Origin: Bacteroidota bacterium
GTDB taxonomy: Bacteria; Bacteroidota; Bacteroidia; 2-12-FULL-35-15
Assembly (NCBI GenBank): GCA_017303895.1
Contig: JAFLBF010000001.1
Span: 62,001-126,000 of the forward strand
Length of the DNA stretch: 64,000 bases
Direction of reading: 5' to 3'
Shown in pieces: positions 55,378 through 64,000 of the stretch (its first letter is position 1; every line of letters begins with the position of its first letter). The translations under genes and the position numbers were made by a program. The notes below the pieces were generated by a model. That model was not told where the DNA came from and did no database searches. It saw nothing but the letters and a program-made list of their open reading frames with translations.

Positions 55378-56271
55378 ATGCTCAAACAGATCATTTTAAA
55401 ATATGCTCCTGAGTTTGTTCTTGAATGGGCAAAAGCGTTGAAAAAAAATCAACGGAGAAAACAATTGCATATACAAGAGAAAACGAAAACAGGAATTACA
55501 CAACAAAAACTGGTTGATGATCTAAAAAAAATAGGACTACAAAAAGGGGATTCCGTTTTAGTGCATAGTAGCTTGAGTAAGATCGGATTTGTAGAGGGTG
55601 GCCCGGCAACTGTTGTAAATGCATTGTTTGAGGTGATCGGTGAGGAAGGCACACTTCTATTTCCAAGTTTCCCTGCAAAAGGCAGAAACAAAACACATCT
55701 GGAAGAGCATCCATTTTTTGATATAAAGAATACACCTTCACAAATGGGAAGTATTACAGAATATTTCCGGAAATTAGAAAAGGTGCATAGAAGCTTTCAT
55801 CCAACCGATCCTATTTGTGCAAAAGGCCCATTGGCGGAATACTATACCAACTCTCATTTTGGCCAGCTAACTCCTTACAACGAACATTCTCCATTCAGAA
55901 AATTGTGTGATAAAAAGGGGAAGATATTGATGCTTGGAACAACACTCAACGGAGCTTGCACAAATTTGCACACATTGGAAGATGCTGTAAATTTTAAATA
56001 TCCTGTTTATGATGCAGTTGAATACGAAGTAAAAATGATCGATGAATCGGGCAAGGAACATCAAATGAAAACAAAAGTTCACAATCCCGATTATTCTGCC
56101 AAACGAAATTGCGATGCACTAAAACCAATGTTTGAAAATGAAGGGGTGTTGGTGAACGGAATGGTAGGAGAAGCGAAAACGATGCTGATAGATGCACAAA
56201 AGATGCTGGACGTAATGATCAAAAATTATAATGACAAAGGAGTAACGATGTACACTCCGTTCGGAAATTAA
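55378..56271 (+). CDS. AAC(3)-like N-acetyltransferase (297 aa)
   Basis: Resembles aminoglycoside 3-N-acetyltransferases: VLVHSSLSKIGFVEGGPATV (near residue 58), GTLLFPSF, HRSFHPTDPICAKGPLAEYY (catalytic His region, near 140), HSPFRKLCDKKGKILMLGTT. Inside glycan clusters such proteins acetylate amino sugars rather than antibiotics, so the enzyme probably transfers an acyl group to a deacetylated sugar made by the neighbours. Acyl donor and sugar are unknown. It starts immediately after the deacetylase stop (55377/55378). Confidence 0.87.
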   Translation: MLKQIILKYAPEFVLEWAKALKKNQRRKQLHIQEKTKTGITQQKLVDDLKKIGLQKGDSVLVHSSLSKIGFVEGGPATVVNALFEVIGEEGTLLFPSFPAKGRNKTHLEEHPFFDIKNTPSQMGSITEYFRKLEKVHRSFHPTDPICAKGPLAEYYTNSHFGQLTPYNEHSPFRKLCDKKGKILMLGTTLNGACTNLHTLEDAVNFKYPVYDAVEYEVKMIDESGKEHQMKTKVHNPDYSAKRNCDALKPMFENEGVLVNGMVGEAKTMLIDAQKMLDVMIKNYNDKGVTMYTPFGN

Positions 56272-56275
56272 AAAA

Positions 56276-57265
56276 ATGAATATCTACATTACATTAGATT
56301 ATGAAATTTACTTTGGTGAAAACCACGGTACGGTAGAGGAGTGTATCCTTTATCCTACTTCCGAATTGATTCGCATATCTGAAAAGCACGGGGCTAAATT
56401 TGTATTCTTTGTTGATTGTGGTTTTTTACTGAAATTACAACAGTATAAAGATCAGTTTCCTGAACTAAAAAAGGATCACCAACAGATCACAGAACAGATA
56501 AAGTATTTATCCGATACCGGACATGATATTCAGCTCCACATTCATCCTCACTGGGAAGATAGTTATTACGATGGAAAGAAATGGATCATTAATGTGAAGC
56601 GATACAAGTTAAATGATTTTAGTGACTCCGAGATCGAGGATATTGTTTATCGCTATCAAAAAGTTTTAAAGGACATAACAGGTAAAGCTATTTTTGCCTA
56701 TCGTGCCGGAGGCTGGTGTATTCAGCCATTTAGCAGAATTAAAAAGGCTTTTAAAACAAATGGAGTCTATTTAGATAGTAGTGTTTTCAGAAATGGAAAA
56801 TTTTCATCCGATGCCTACGCTTATGATTTTACAAATGCTCCCGATAAGGACATTTACTCATTCGATGACAATGTTATTGCAGAGCAAAAAGACGGGTATT
56901 TCACCGAATTACCGATTAGTCCGATCCGCAATTCCCCTTTGTTTTTCTGGAAGCTATTCTTGTTGGGCCGGAAAGATCCATATTTGCATAAGCCATTGGG
57001 TGATGGAAAAGCAATGCCTGCACCCGGATACAGAAAAAAGCTATTGACCCGATTTACCAATAATCCGGTATCGGTAGATGGATATAATTCACATTTACTT
57101 CAAAAGGCATTGAATATATTGCTCAAAAAGCAATGCAAGCACATGGTGATCATTGGTCATCCAAAAGCATTATCCAGATATTCGATCCAAAAGATCGAAG
57201 AGTTTATTATAAAAAATAAAGAACAACACCGTTTTACAACATTCAGTAAAGAATTTTCAAAGTGA
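56276..57265 (+). CDS. Polysaccharide deacetylase-like protein (329 aa)
   Basis: The first strand carries the Asp motif ITLDYEIYFGENHG (near residue 5), and a histidine pair follows in DIQLHIHPHWEDSY (near 82), the metal site of the NodB-like fold. Middle motifs AYRAGGWCIQPF and VYLDSSVFRNGKF match the sugar-deacetylase region, and VIIGHPKALSRYS (near 300) ends the domain. It is a second, distinct deacetylase in the cluster. Its stop overlaps the next start by 4 bp (GTGA). Confidence 0.82.
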   Translation: MNIYITLDYEIYFGENHGTVEECILYPTSELIRISEKHGAKFVFFVDCGFLLKLQQYKDQFPELKKDHQQITEQIKYLSDTGHDIQLHIHPHWEDSYYDGKKWIINVKRYKLNDFSDSEIEDIVYRYQKVLKDITGKAIFAYRAGGWCIQPFSRIKKAFKTNGVYLDSSVFRNGKFSSDAYAYDFTNAPDKDIYSFDDNVIAEQKDGYFTELPISPIRNSPLFFWKLFLLGRKDPYLHKPLGDGKAMPAPGYRKKLLTRFTNNPVSVDGYNSHLLQKALNILLKKQCKHMVIIGHPKALSRYSIQKIEEFIIKNKEQHRFTTFSKEFSK

Positions 57266-58182
57266 TCAATTATACAGCGCATAACCATATCGATTTTAAA
57301 AGGTGGGACTCCTGCATAGCCAAAAGCAGCAACTCAAGTGTGTTTGTTACTTCCTGGTATCTGAATGCTATATGTCCAAATTGGTCGGCACTAATATTAA
57401 ACGATTATGAGGCTGTTTTTCCATTGGCAGGAAATTCAAAATTAGGATTACCCTACCTCTACCAACCGCTTTTTACGAGATATTTAGGTGTATATAGCAG
57501 CGGAGAAATTTCTGAAAAATTAGTAACTAATTTTTTTGAGACCATTCCGCCTTCATTTAAATATATTGAGTTTAGTCTTCACGAGAATAATCCTTTCAAT
57601 AAAGCTGATTTCGAAAAAAAAGAACGTCTATTTCAAACTTTAGAACTAGGCCGTTCTTACGAAGATTTGCACAACGAATTTAAAGGAGATGCAAAAAGAA
57701 ATATTAAAAAGGCAGAAAAAAATCAGCTAACTATAACGAATGATCTGACACCTCAACAAGTAGTTGATCTTTTCAAAAACAACAAGGGAAAAGAATTAAA
57801 AGGATTGAATGATGCGGATTACCTATCATTAGCCAATTTAATGACGGCTGCATTAGATCATAATTCGGGATTTTTAGTGGGTGTGAAAAATCAAGATGAA
57901 ATTCTGGTAGCTGCAGGATTTTTCATTACTCATAACAATAGAATATTATTTTTAAAGGGAAGTGCTAATGCGGAAGGCAAAAGCACCGGTGCTATGTACT
58001 TAGTGTTGAATCATGTCTTTAAAATTTATTCCAATAGCTTCAAATTATTTGATTTTGGTGGATCATCAGTGGAAACTGTTGCTAGTTTTAATCATAACTT
58101 TGGAGCAAAAGATTGCGTATATTTACAGGTGAAAAGGAATCGACTTCCTTTCATTATCAAATTAATTAGTGGTAAAAAATAA
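57262..58182 (+). CDS. GNAT/FemAB-like acyl or aminoacyl transferase (306 aa)
   Basis: The start is a GTG overlapping the previous stop. A FemAB/BioF2-like GNAT layout is visible: N-terminal WDSCIAKSSNSSVFVTSWYL, core FKGDAKRNIKKAEKNQLTI (near 137), and C-terminal LVAAGFFITHNNRILFLKGS with STGAMYLVLNHVFKIY and FDFGGSSVETVASFNHNFGA (near 270). Such proteins transfer an acyl or amino-acid group to an amine on a sugar or lipid-linked precursor. It is the last gene of the glycan part of the run. Confidence 0.8.
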   Translation: MINYTAHNHIDFKRWDSCIAKSSNSSVFVTSWYLNAICPNWSALILNDYEAVFPLAGNSKLGLPYLYQPLFTRYLGVYSSGEISEKLVTNFFETIPPSFKYIEFSLHENNPFNKADFEKKERLFQTLELGRSYEDLHNEFKGDAKRNIKKAEKNQLTITNDLTPQQVVDLFKNNKGKELKGLNDADYLSLANLMTAALDHNSGFLVGVKNQDEILVAAGFFITHNNRILFLKGSANAEGKSTGAMYLVLNHVFKIYSNSFKLFDFGGSSVETVASFNHNFGAKDCVYLQVKRNRLPFIIKLISGKK

Positions 58183-58186
58183 AGAT

Positions 58187-58834
58187 ATGGTACATATTAT
58201 AGGCAATGGCAATTCAATATTCAATGAATATATTGCAGAGATCAGAGACGAAAAAATTCAAAAAGACAGTATGCGTTTCAGAAGAAATATGGAGCGTATG
58301 GGTGAGATCATGGCTTATGAAGTAAGTAAAACACTTGCTTATGAAAATCGCGAAACGACCACTCCTCTTGGAATTGCTACCTTATCCAGAATAAAAGAAC
58401 AACCCGTAATTGCAACGATTCTTCGTGCCGGATTAGCGGTTCATCAAGGATTTTTAAATTACTTTGACAAAGCAGAAAACGCTTTTATATCTGCTTACAG
58501 AAAACACCACAAAGATGGCAGCTTTGATGTGCAGGTAGAATATTTAGCTTGCCCCGACATCAATGACAAAGTCTTGATCTTATGTGATCCAATGTTAGCA
58601 ACAGGATCATCAATGGTGTTAACCTATAAGGCAATGCTTCAACGTGGCAAGCCCCGTCATACACATATTGTATCGATTATTGCAAGTGCAGAAGGAGTAG
58701 AATATGCAAAAAAACATTTGCCGGAAAATGTAACGATCTGGTGTGGGGCTATTGATGATGAATTAACTGCACAAGCTTATATTGTTCCCGGCTTGGGTGA
58801 TGCCGGTGATCTTGCATACGGAAATAAGATCTAA
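58187..58834 (+). CDS. upp: Uracil phosphoribosyltransferase
   Basis: 215 aa from the ATG at 58187 (MVHIIGNGNSIF); a start six codons earlier overlaps the preceding gene. The PRPP-binding loop is LILCDPMLATGSSMVL, and uracil specificity is given by PGLGDAGDLAYG at the C-terminus. It salvages uracil to UMP with PRPP in the cytoplasm. It lies 4 bp after the GNAT gene, part of the long plus-strand run. Confidence 0.95.
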   Translation: MVHIIGNGNSIFNEYIAEIRDEKIQKDSMRFRRNMERMGEIMAYEVSKTLAYENRETTTPLGIATLSRIKEQPVIATILRAGLAVHQGFLNYFDKAENAFISAYRKHHKDGSFDVQVEYLACPDINDKVLILCDPMLATGSSMVLTYKAMLQRGKPRHTHIVSIIASAEGVEYAKKHLPENVTIWCGAIDDELTAQAYIVPGLGDAGDLAYGNKI

Positions 58835-58839
58835 AAACT

Positions 58840-59295
58840 ATGGAGCAGGAGATCTGGGAAATAGTATCTGTATTCCTTATGAGTACAGTAAAATTTGTCT
58901 TTGGTGCCGTTCCAATGGCACTTGCAATGGGATTCTCCTTTTTTGAAACCGTTGTTGTTACTTCTTTAGGCGGCTTTACAGGTGTTCTGTTTTTTGTTTT
59001 TTTAAGCGACACATTGGTTAAAAAATTCAAAGCACAAAAAGAGAAAAAGAAAAATGATCAGACAAAACAAATAGACAAGAAGAAGTTCACTAGAAAAAAC
59101 AAGATCATTGTTTTCATAAAACGAAAATTTGGCATTGCAGGGATTTCCTTGATCACTCCCCTTTTGCTTTCTATTCCTTTAGGCTGTTTTTTAGCCGTTC
59201 GTTATTTTAAAAACAAGCAACAGATCATTGCTTATATGTTTGGAGCAATTTTATTTTGGTCTGTTTCTATTGCCTCTTTTAAATTATTCTTTTAA
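58840..59295 (+). CDS. Small polytopic membrane protein (151 aa, unknown)
   Basis: About four hydrophobic segments: VSVFLMSTVKFVFGAVPMAL (10-29), FFETVVVTSLGGFTGVLFFV (34-53), then a Lys-rich cytoplasmic stretch (about 60-90), then GIAGISLITPLLLSIPLG and IIAYMFGAILFWSVSIASF. This resembles small membrane proteins sometimes labelled small multidrug export, but the motif support is weak. It lies between upp and the HAD gene with 5-bp and 1-bp spacing. Confidence 0.72.
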   Translation: MEQEIWEIVSVFLMSTVKFVFGAVPMALAMGFSFFETVVVTSLGGFTGVLFFVFLSDTLVKKFKAQKEKKKNDQTKQIDKKKFTRKNKIIVFIKRKFGIAGISLITPLLLSIPLGCFLAVRYFKNKQQIIAYMFGAILFWSVSIASFKLFF

Positions 59296-59984
59296 TGTAT
59301 CAGCATATCTTTTTTGATCTGGATAGAACCTTATGGGATTTTGAAACCAATTCGCATGAAACGTTGATCGAATTGATCGATAAGTATAAATTGGTTGAAA
59401 AAGGTATTTCTTCTCCTACAACATTCATAAAAGAGTATTACGCCATAAATGATGTGTTATGGGAAGAATACAGGCAAGGGAAAATCGACAAAGAACTTCT
59501 GCGTTTTGAACGCTTCAAACGTGCACTCGATAAATATGAAATAGTTGATAGAAAGCTGGTTGAAGATTTCGGAAATGATTACGTGTATTTATCACCTCTA
59601 AAAACAAACCTACTTCCTCATACAGAAGAGATACTCGATTACTTAAGATCAAAGTATATCCTTCATATTATAACGAATGGATTTGAAGAAGTGCAGCATA
59701 TCAAACTAAAAAACTCCGGTATCGATCACTACTTTTCAGAGATCATCACATCAGAAAGAGCCGGATACAAAAAGCCTGACAAACGAATTTTTGATTTTTC
59801 TGTTTCACTGGCCGACACTCAAGTAGAAAAAAGCATAATGATTGGCGATAGTCTGGATGCAGATATTCTTGGAGCAAAAAATGCAGGAATGCATCAGATC
59901 TTTTTTAATCCAAATGAAGAGGACCATTCCGAAGAAATTACGCATGAGATCAGCTCATTGAAAGAATTGAGAGATCTATTATAG
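59295..59984 (+). CDS. YjjG-family HAD nucleotidase (noncanonical pyrimidine nucleotidase)
   Basis: A 229-aa HAD phosphatase: motif I FFDLDRTLWDF (near residue 6), motif II IITNGFEEV (near 119), motif III lysine in GYKKPDKRIFDF (near 155) and motif IV MIGDSLDADILGAKNAGM (near 177). YjjG enzymes hydrolyse noncanonical pyrimidine nucleotides, which protects against mutation. It overlaps the membrane protein gene by one base. It converges on the 162-aa lipoprotein gene with only one base between the stops, and no terminator is visible. Confidence 0.88.
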   Translation: MYQHIFFDLDRTLWDFETNSHETLIELIDKYKLVEKGISSPTTFIKEYYAINDVLWEEYRQGKIDKELLRFERFKRALDKYEIVDRKLVEDFGNDYVYLSPLKTNLLPHTEEILDYLRSKYILHIITNGFEEVQHIKLKNSGIDHYFSEIITSERAGYKKPDKRIFDFSVSLADTQVEKSIMIGDSLDADILGAKNAGMHQIFFNPNEEDHSEEITHEISSLKELRDLL

Positions 59985-59985
59985 A

Positions 59986-60474
59986 TCAAGGGATCGTTAT
60001 TTCATTTGATGTCACCACATTACTACGGTGTCCTGCCCTGTCGGTAAGTGTAATTTCAAACTTAACAACCGTGTGCCCGGGGGCATACAATGGAGGAACT
60101 CTCAACTTTGCTACAATATCACCGGTTAAGGCTTTGTATTGACCATCGGGAGTTAAATATGGAACTCTATAGCTGTAAAATAAAGTATCCATTGCTGCAG
60201 TAGAATCGATCGCATCAAATGGATGAAACAAATTATCGGTTCCCTTATAAAGATATTTCATTTTAAAATCATCGGGAGTAGTGGCATCGCCTTCAGCAAT
60301 ACCGATATCGCCATCTCCATCCGTGAAGGATATAATACAATCAGCAGAATCAAGACCATACTTCACATACTGAACAAACTCGATCTTTGGTTCAGGTGGA
60401 AAATCTTTTTCCTTTACACATGAAATAAGTATGGTAAGTGAAAAAAGAATGAATATGTACTTTACTAGCTTCAT
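59986..60474 (-). CDS. Lipoprotein of unknown function (162 aa)
   Basis: SPII lipobox TILISC (Cys19), then a beta-rich domain: PKIEFVQYVKYGLDSADCII, FTDGDGDIGIAEGDA (acidic loop), YRVPYLTPDGQYKALTGDIV, VVKFEITLTDRAGHRSNVV. It resembles the small lipoproteins common in Bacteroidota with a DGDGDIG calcium-like loop; I cannot name the family. It is the last gene of the minus-strand envelope run, 60 bp after the CNNM gene. Confidence 0.78.
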   Translation of the reverse strand: MKLVKYIFILFSLTILISCVKEKDFPPEPKIEFVQYVKYGLDSADCIISFTDGDGDIGIAEGDATTPDDFKMKYLYKGTDNLFHPFDAIDSTAAMDTLFYSYRVPYLTPDGQYKALTGDIVAKLRVPPLYAPGHTVVKFEITLTDRAGHRSNVVTSNEITIP

Positions 60475-60534
60475 TTGTTCTATAAAGTTACGACATTTTC
60501 AATAAATAACCTGAAACAGTAAAAAATATTGTTT

Positions 60535-61800
60535 TTAAATTTCAGGGTTAATTTTCTGAACAATAACGGTTTCTATCCTTGTTTTAGATACAAGTTTTAT
60601 CTTGAACAGGAAATGATCGATCTTGATCTCCTCGTTAATTTCCGGGATACTTTCATGATAATGCATGATCAAACCTCCAATGGTCTCAAAATTTTCCAAA
60701 ATAGGAAGATCAAGATTGTACTTCTGATTGATATAATCAGTTTCCAGACGTGCAGAGAATACAAAAGAACCATCAGCCAATTCCCGTTCAATTAACTCTT
60801 CCTTGTCGTGCTCATCTTCAATTTCGCCAAAGATCTCTTCCATGACATCTTCCATGGTGATCATGCCGGAAGTGCCACCAAACTCATCAACAACAACAGC
60901 TATACTTTTATGTTGCTGAATAAAAATGGTCAATACTTCATTAGCCGGCATCGATTCGGGAACGATACTAACCGGAAGAAGGATGCTTTTGATGCTTTGC
61001 GGTTTTTTGAACAGCTCTTTCGAATAAACATATCCAATGATGTTATCAATGGATTCGGAGTAGACCAAAATTTTGGATAAGCGAGTCTGAACAAATTTAT
61101 CTTTCAATTCATCGATAGATGATCGAACATCCATAGCAACGATCTCTGTCCGGGGGATCATACACTCTCTCGCCTTTACACTCGAAAAATCCAAAGCATT
61201 TTGAAAGATCTGGATCTCATGATCCATTTCTGCTTTTTTCTCAACAGCAGCAGTTCCTTCACGGACATAATTATCGAGATCGATGATGGTAAAAGCCGAA
61301 TTCTCTTTCTCGATCTTCACTCTAAATATTTTCTTCAAAATAAATTCAGAAAGACCGATCGTTACCATTACAAAAGGGTACAACAAACCATAAACAATAG
61401 TGAGAGGAAAAGAGAATAAACTAAGTGTTCTATTCGGATTGATGCGAAATAAATTCTTTGGTAAATATTCTGCTGTTACCAATATAAAAATCGTAGATAG
61501 GAATGTGGAGATCAACAACACTGCTATTTTAGAAGAAACAAATCCACCAATTATGGGCTTTAGCTCTTCGTCCATATAAATACCAAATACAACCAAAGCA
61601 ATGTTATTCCCCAGCAACATCGTTCCTAAATAACGGGAAGGATATTTATTGAAATAAGAAAGGATCTTAGCTGAAAAATTCCCTTGTTTATTCTCCAGCT
61701 CAATCCGCAGTTTGTTGGAGGTAATGAAAGCGATCTCTAATCCGGAAAAAAATGCCGAAGCTACTAAGGTTAATAATATGATTAAGACAGAAGTTTCCAA
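60535..61800 (-). CDS. CNNM/CBS-domain membrane protein (hemolysin/CorC family)
   Basis: A 421-aa protein. An N-terminal CNNM (DUF21) domain with three to four membrane segments (about 4-150) contains the family motif ASAFFSGLEIAFIT (near residue 13) and EYLPKNLFRINP (near 111). A CBS pair follows (about 205-320, MIPRTEIVAMDV, IIGYVYSKELF, VVVDEFGGTSGMITMEDV). The C-terminus is a CorC-HlyC domain (about 335-415). The family is linked to divalent-cation transport and, in flavobacteria, to gliding (GldE). Here it belongs to an operon with lptC. It lies 2 bp after the small membrane protein gene. Confidence 0.92.
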   Translation of the reverse strand: METSVLIILLTLVASAFFSGLEIAFITSNKLRIELENKQGNFSAKILSYFNKYPSRYLGTMLLGNNIALVVFGIYMDEELKPIIGGFVSSKIAVLLISTFLSTIFILVTAEYLPKNLFRINPNRTLSLFSFPLTIVYGLLYPFVMVTIGLSEFILKKIFRVKIEKENSAFTIIDLDNYVREGTAAVEKKAEMDHEIQIFQNALDFSSVKARECMIPRTEIVAMDVRSSIDELKDKFVQTRLSKILVYSESIDNIIGYVYSKELFKKPQSIKSILLPVSIVPESMPANEVLTIFIQQHKSIAVVVDEFGGTSGMITMEDVMEEIFGEIEDEHDKEELIERELADGSFVFSARLETDYINQKYNLDLPILENFETIGGLIMHYHESIPEINEEIKIDHFLFKIKLVSKTRIETVIVQKINPEI

Positions 61801-61802
61801 TG

Positions 61803-62021
61803 TTATTTTTTATCAGTAGTGGACTTCGGTTGTTGTGAAGCCTCAAATCTTTTTCGTTGACGTTTTCGGATCGAATACATTAAGCCGCAAGCCAATGTAA
61901 AAATAAGAAAATAAATGGCGCCTTCATTGTCTTTTACAGTTATAAAGTAAGCGCACATAACGATCCCTACAATACCCATGATCAACCACAGGATCTCTAA
62001 AACTCTAAATGTTTTATTCAT
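61803..62021 (-). CDS. Small two-segment membrane protein (72 aa)
   Basis: Two hydrophobic segments (VLEILWLIMGIVGIVMCAYF, IYFLIFTLACGLMYSI), then a basic Arg/Lys-rich tail. No family is recognised. It overlaps lptC by 8 bp, which points to coupled translation, and sits 2 bp before the CNNM gene. Confidence 0.7.
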   Translation of the reverse strand: MNKTFRVLEILWLIMGIVGIVMCAYFITVKDNEGAIYFLIFTLACGLMYSIRKRQRKRFEASQQPKSTTDKK

Positions 62022-62607
62022 CTTTTTTTGTATTAAATTCTTCGTCTTTTACTGATAATTGTCCTTTTACATTCGTGATCTCATATTCAGAGAAATCTTG
62101 ATTGGCTTTCAACCCATCGCCCCAGATCACCTCATCTTTTGTAGAGATCTTTACGAATTTATCGGTATAGATCTCTCTTGTTGATGCATCCCATATTAAA
62201 TGCTCTGTTTCGAGTTTATCACCTTTCTCGTTAATTACAACCACTTTGTTCTTTACCTCCATTTTGCTCATCTGATTTCCATTGTCGAAACCTATTCCAT
62301 AATTGGCAGTAAGTTTTGTCTGCTGTTTTCTCTGTTCATTGTAAAACAACACTTCGACACCTTTTGGAAGTTCCATATAGGATTTTTTACCCATATATCT
62401 ATTAAGTTCCGGTGCGCTTAATTTTGCTCTAACTCTTGCCGAATCGCTATATATGATCTCTACATTTTTTCCCGACTCCACCGGTAATAAATGCTGAACC
62501 GAAGAGGTAATGGAGTTCACTTTTGCAATATCATTTTCACATGATATGAATAACACAGAAAAAAAGATACAAAAAGAAAAAAAAGAATATTTATGTCCGT
62601 TATTCAT
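62014..62607 (-). CDS. lptC: LPS export periplasmic protein LptC (lipoprotein form)
   Basis: A 197-aa protein with a signal peptide ending in a lipobox (FISC, Cys23) instead of the usual membrane anchor; lipoprotein LptC is typical of Bacteroidota. The LptC/LptA-like beta-jelly-roll follows: SARVRAKLSAPELNRYM, LPKGVEVLFYNEQRKQQTKL, ANYGIGFDN, KMEVKNKVVVINEKGDKL, AEHLIWDASTREIYT-type strand (ETEHLIWDAS). It passes lipopolysaccharide from the inner-membrane complex to LptA. It lies 6 bp after the outer-membrane protein gene. Confidence 0.9.
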   Translation of the reverse strand: MNNGHKYSFFSFCIFFSVLFISCENDIAKVNSITSSVQHLLPVESGKNVEIIYSDSARVRAKLSAPELNRYMGKKSYMELPKGVEVLFYNEQRKQQTKLTANYGIGFDNGNQMSKMEVKNKVVVINEKGDKLETEHLIWDASTREIYTDKFVKISTKDEVIWGDGLKANQDFSEYEITNVKGQLSVKDEEFNTKKDE

Positions 62608-62613
62608 GCGGAA

Positions 62614-64000
62614 TTAATCGAATTTCGGTTTAACAAACCAACGGTCGTTAATAGTAAATCCTACAGTTGCTTTTAAGAATTGCTCCTGAATAAGTCCATT
62701 AGAAGTAGTACCCCTCTGTCCTATCTCTACACCAATATTTACCATTGAGAAATTTTGAAGAATATAGTTTCTTCCGACAGGGAAACCAACACCAACACTC
62801 AGTGCATATTCAACAAGTTGAGTATTCTTTAATTCGATAGCACTTTGTGTGTATCTAACACCTGCACGATAGTGCATCCGCTTATGATAATTATTCAAGC
62901 CAAGTGCCTTAGCATTGGGAACAAATTGAGCACCTACTGAAACTCTCATGCTATTTTTCAAGCCTTGTGTTTGATTGAAGGCTTTAAAAGAGCTCCAGTT
63001 CTGCATGGCATAATCAGCAGACACCAACCATCTATCTCCTTTTTTGAAAGCAAAACCAACACCAAATGACAAAGGAAATGTAACCGTTCCTTTTACATCT
63101 TGTACATTTACGACAGTATCTTTTACAACCTCAAAACCTGTAGAGCTATTAAAATAGTTGTAAGAAAGACTATCTACACTTGCTTTCACATCTGTTTTGG
63201 CAGCAAACGTTGCACCCCACATGATCTTTACTTTTTCTTTTAAAACTCTTCCTTTAACCGAATCAATTAGGAATGCTTGTTGAACTCCATAATCTAAATA
63301 CAGATCACCAACACGTCTGATCGTTGCGCTTTTTGTATTGAAACTAAAAGAACTACCAGGGAAGATCGTTCTACCTGAATTCTCAATACTACCAAACAAA
63401 TAGGATGCATTCACACCCAAAGAAAGCGATTGTAATGCTTTTTTTCTTCTGAGTATCCCATTCGCTTTTCTCAGATCGTCAGCATATTCCTGAGGTGTTT
63501 TTAACGATTGATCTGCTTTCTTTTTTGAGACAAGTTGTTTATACTTATTTGATCGTGTAAACTTAGAAGGCAATCCATACAATGGTTTTACACCATTTCC
63601 AAAATACACCTGATTGATCCCACCTGAACCTTCATAAAGAAAATCAACGGTACCAACATTGGTAATACTTTGTTGATCAGAAACTTTATACCCTACGGCA
63701 CTATACGGGATTAGGCCTACGCTTCCACCCCACCATTTTTTGAATGGGAATGCAAGGGCAACATAACCCAATGACGCACTATTGGTCACCGATTTAGTGG
63801 AAGCATTACTTAATTGGATACGGGAATAACTGACCCCTAATTCAGCGGTAGTTAATCTGTTCGTTGAATAAGAAGCAGGATTACCGGTATTAATAAAGAA
63901 CATAGGTAAAGAATCGTTCTGCAAAGCAATATGCGAACCGGCCATTGCATAACCCTGAGCAAAGCCCTTCCCATTCAGATCACCGATACCATAACGGGAA
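62614..64000 (-). CDS. FadL-like outer-membrane protein (5' end outside window)
   Basis: The frame is open to the window edge (SRYGIGDLNGKGFAQGYAMA), so the start and signal peptide lie beyond base 64000; the Met at 63945 is internal. The visible part is about 462 residues. The N-terminal segment SRYGIGDL and MAGSHIALQNDSLPMFFINTGNPASY are characteristic of a Bacteroidota FadL-like barrel family found upstream of lptC. Strands such as FGVGFAFKKGDRWLVSADYA and the C-terminus ATVGFTINDRWFVKPKFD fit a beta-barrel. It is co-transcribed with lptC. Confidence 0.85.
   Translation of the reverse strand, partial: SRYGIGDLNGKGFAQGYAMAGSHIALQNDSLPMFFINTGNPASYSTNRLTTAELGVSYSRIQLSNASTKSVTNSASLGYVALAFPFKKWWGGSVGLIPYSAVGYKVSDQQSITNVGTVDFLYEGSGGINQVYFGNGVKPLYGLPSKFTRSNKYKQLVSKKKADQSLKTPQEYADDLRKANGILRRKKALQSLSLGVNASYLFGSIENSGRTIFPGSSFSFNTKSATIRRVGDLYLDYGVQQAFLIDSVKGRVLKEKVKIMWGATFAAKTDVKASVDSLSYNYFNSSTGFEVVKDTVVNVQDVKGTVTFPLSFGVGFAFKKGDRWLVSADYAMQNWSSFKAFNQTQGLKNSMRVSVGAQFVPNAKALGLNNYHKRMHYRAGVRYTQSAIELKNTQLVEYALSVGVGFPVGRNYILQNFSMVNIGVEIGQRGTTSNGLIQEQFLKATVGFTINDRWFVKPKFD

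Noticed and set aside
55378-56271. AAC(3)-like gene as an antibiotic-resistance determinant
   Set aside because: It is embedded in a glycan operon with deacetylases and a UDP-sugar epimerase; sugar acylation is the more likely role.

Overview
The window looks like chromosomal DNA of a member of the Bacteroidota. It has type IX secretion (T9SS) sorting domains of both type B (gliding-motility-associated C-terminus) and type A. It also has a TonB-dependent receptor with an N-terminal carboxypeptidase-like domain, many SPII lipoproteins, RsbW-like and DUF4175 proteins, Bacteroidetes-style promoters (TTTG, 19 nt, TAnnTTTG) and a lipoprotein LptC. The DNA is AT-rich and gene-dense. No phage, transposon, CRISPR array or rRNA was seen, and no family decides the genus.

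Layout. 1-2.5 kb: two metallopeptidases (a DUF885 protein cut by the window edge, and an M42 aminopeptidase). 2.6-22.3 kb: three secreted T9SS type B proteins in tandem on the minus strand (1601, 3702 and about 875 aa), built from Ig-like, SprB-type and PKD domains. Two of them are preceded by a small secreted protein gene, and the third is frameshifted at a run of eight G. 22.4-24.3 kb: malate dehydrogenase, a retropepsin-like protease and a DCC-family protein. 24.3-34.6 kb: a metal-related island. It holds an MbnP-like lipoprotein next to a MauG/MbnH-type di-heme enzyme, a cysteine-motif outer-membrane protein, a regulatory-like lipoprotein, a haem-motif beta-propeller lipoprotein and small Cys- or His-rich proteins. 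A divergent exported HMA-domain protein with an outer-membrane partner, and a TonB receptor with a lipoprotein, complete it. Two TGAC-N4-GTCA palindromes lie at its promoters.

34.6-52.2 kb is mostly housekeeping or conserved: Nudix hydrolase, RsbW-like ATPase, DUF4175 protein, ferritin, two T9SS type A proteins, glycine dehydrogenase, a UbiA-like membrane protein, a FadL-like porin, a very Tyr-rich lipoprotein, prolyl-tRNA synthetase, tRNA-Glu and ribosomal protein S20. 52.2-60 kb is one tightly packed plus-strand run: radC, a UDP-GlcNAc 2-epimerase, two polysaccharide-deacetylase-like proteins, an AAC(3)-like acetyltransferase, a GNAT/FemAB-like protein, upp, a membrane protein and a YjjG-type nucleotidase. 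60-64 kb is a minus-strand envelope operon: outer-membrane protein (cut by the edge), lptC, a small membrane protein and a CNNM/CBS protein.

The strongest leads are the metal island (a probable copper or other metal handling system with a haem enzyme that may modify its partner), the poly-G switch in an adhesin gene, the small companion genes of the giant adhesins, and the glycan de- and re-acylation cluster. All functional claims come from reading the sequence and from family knowledge; no search was run.
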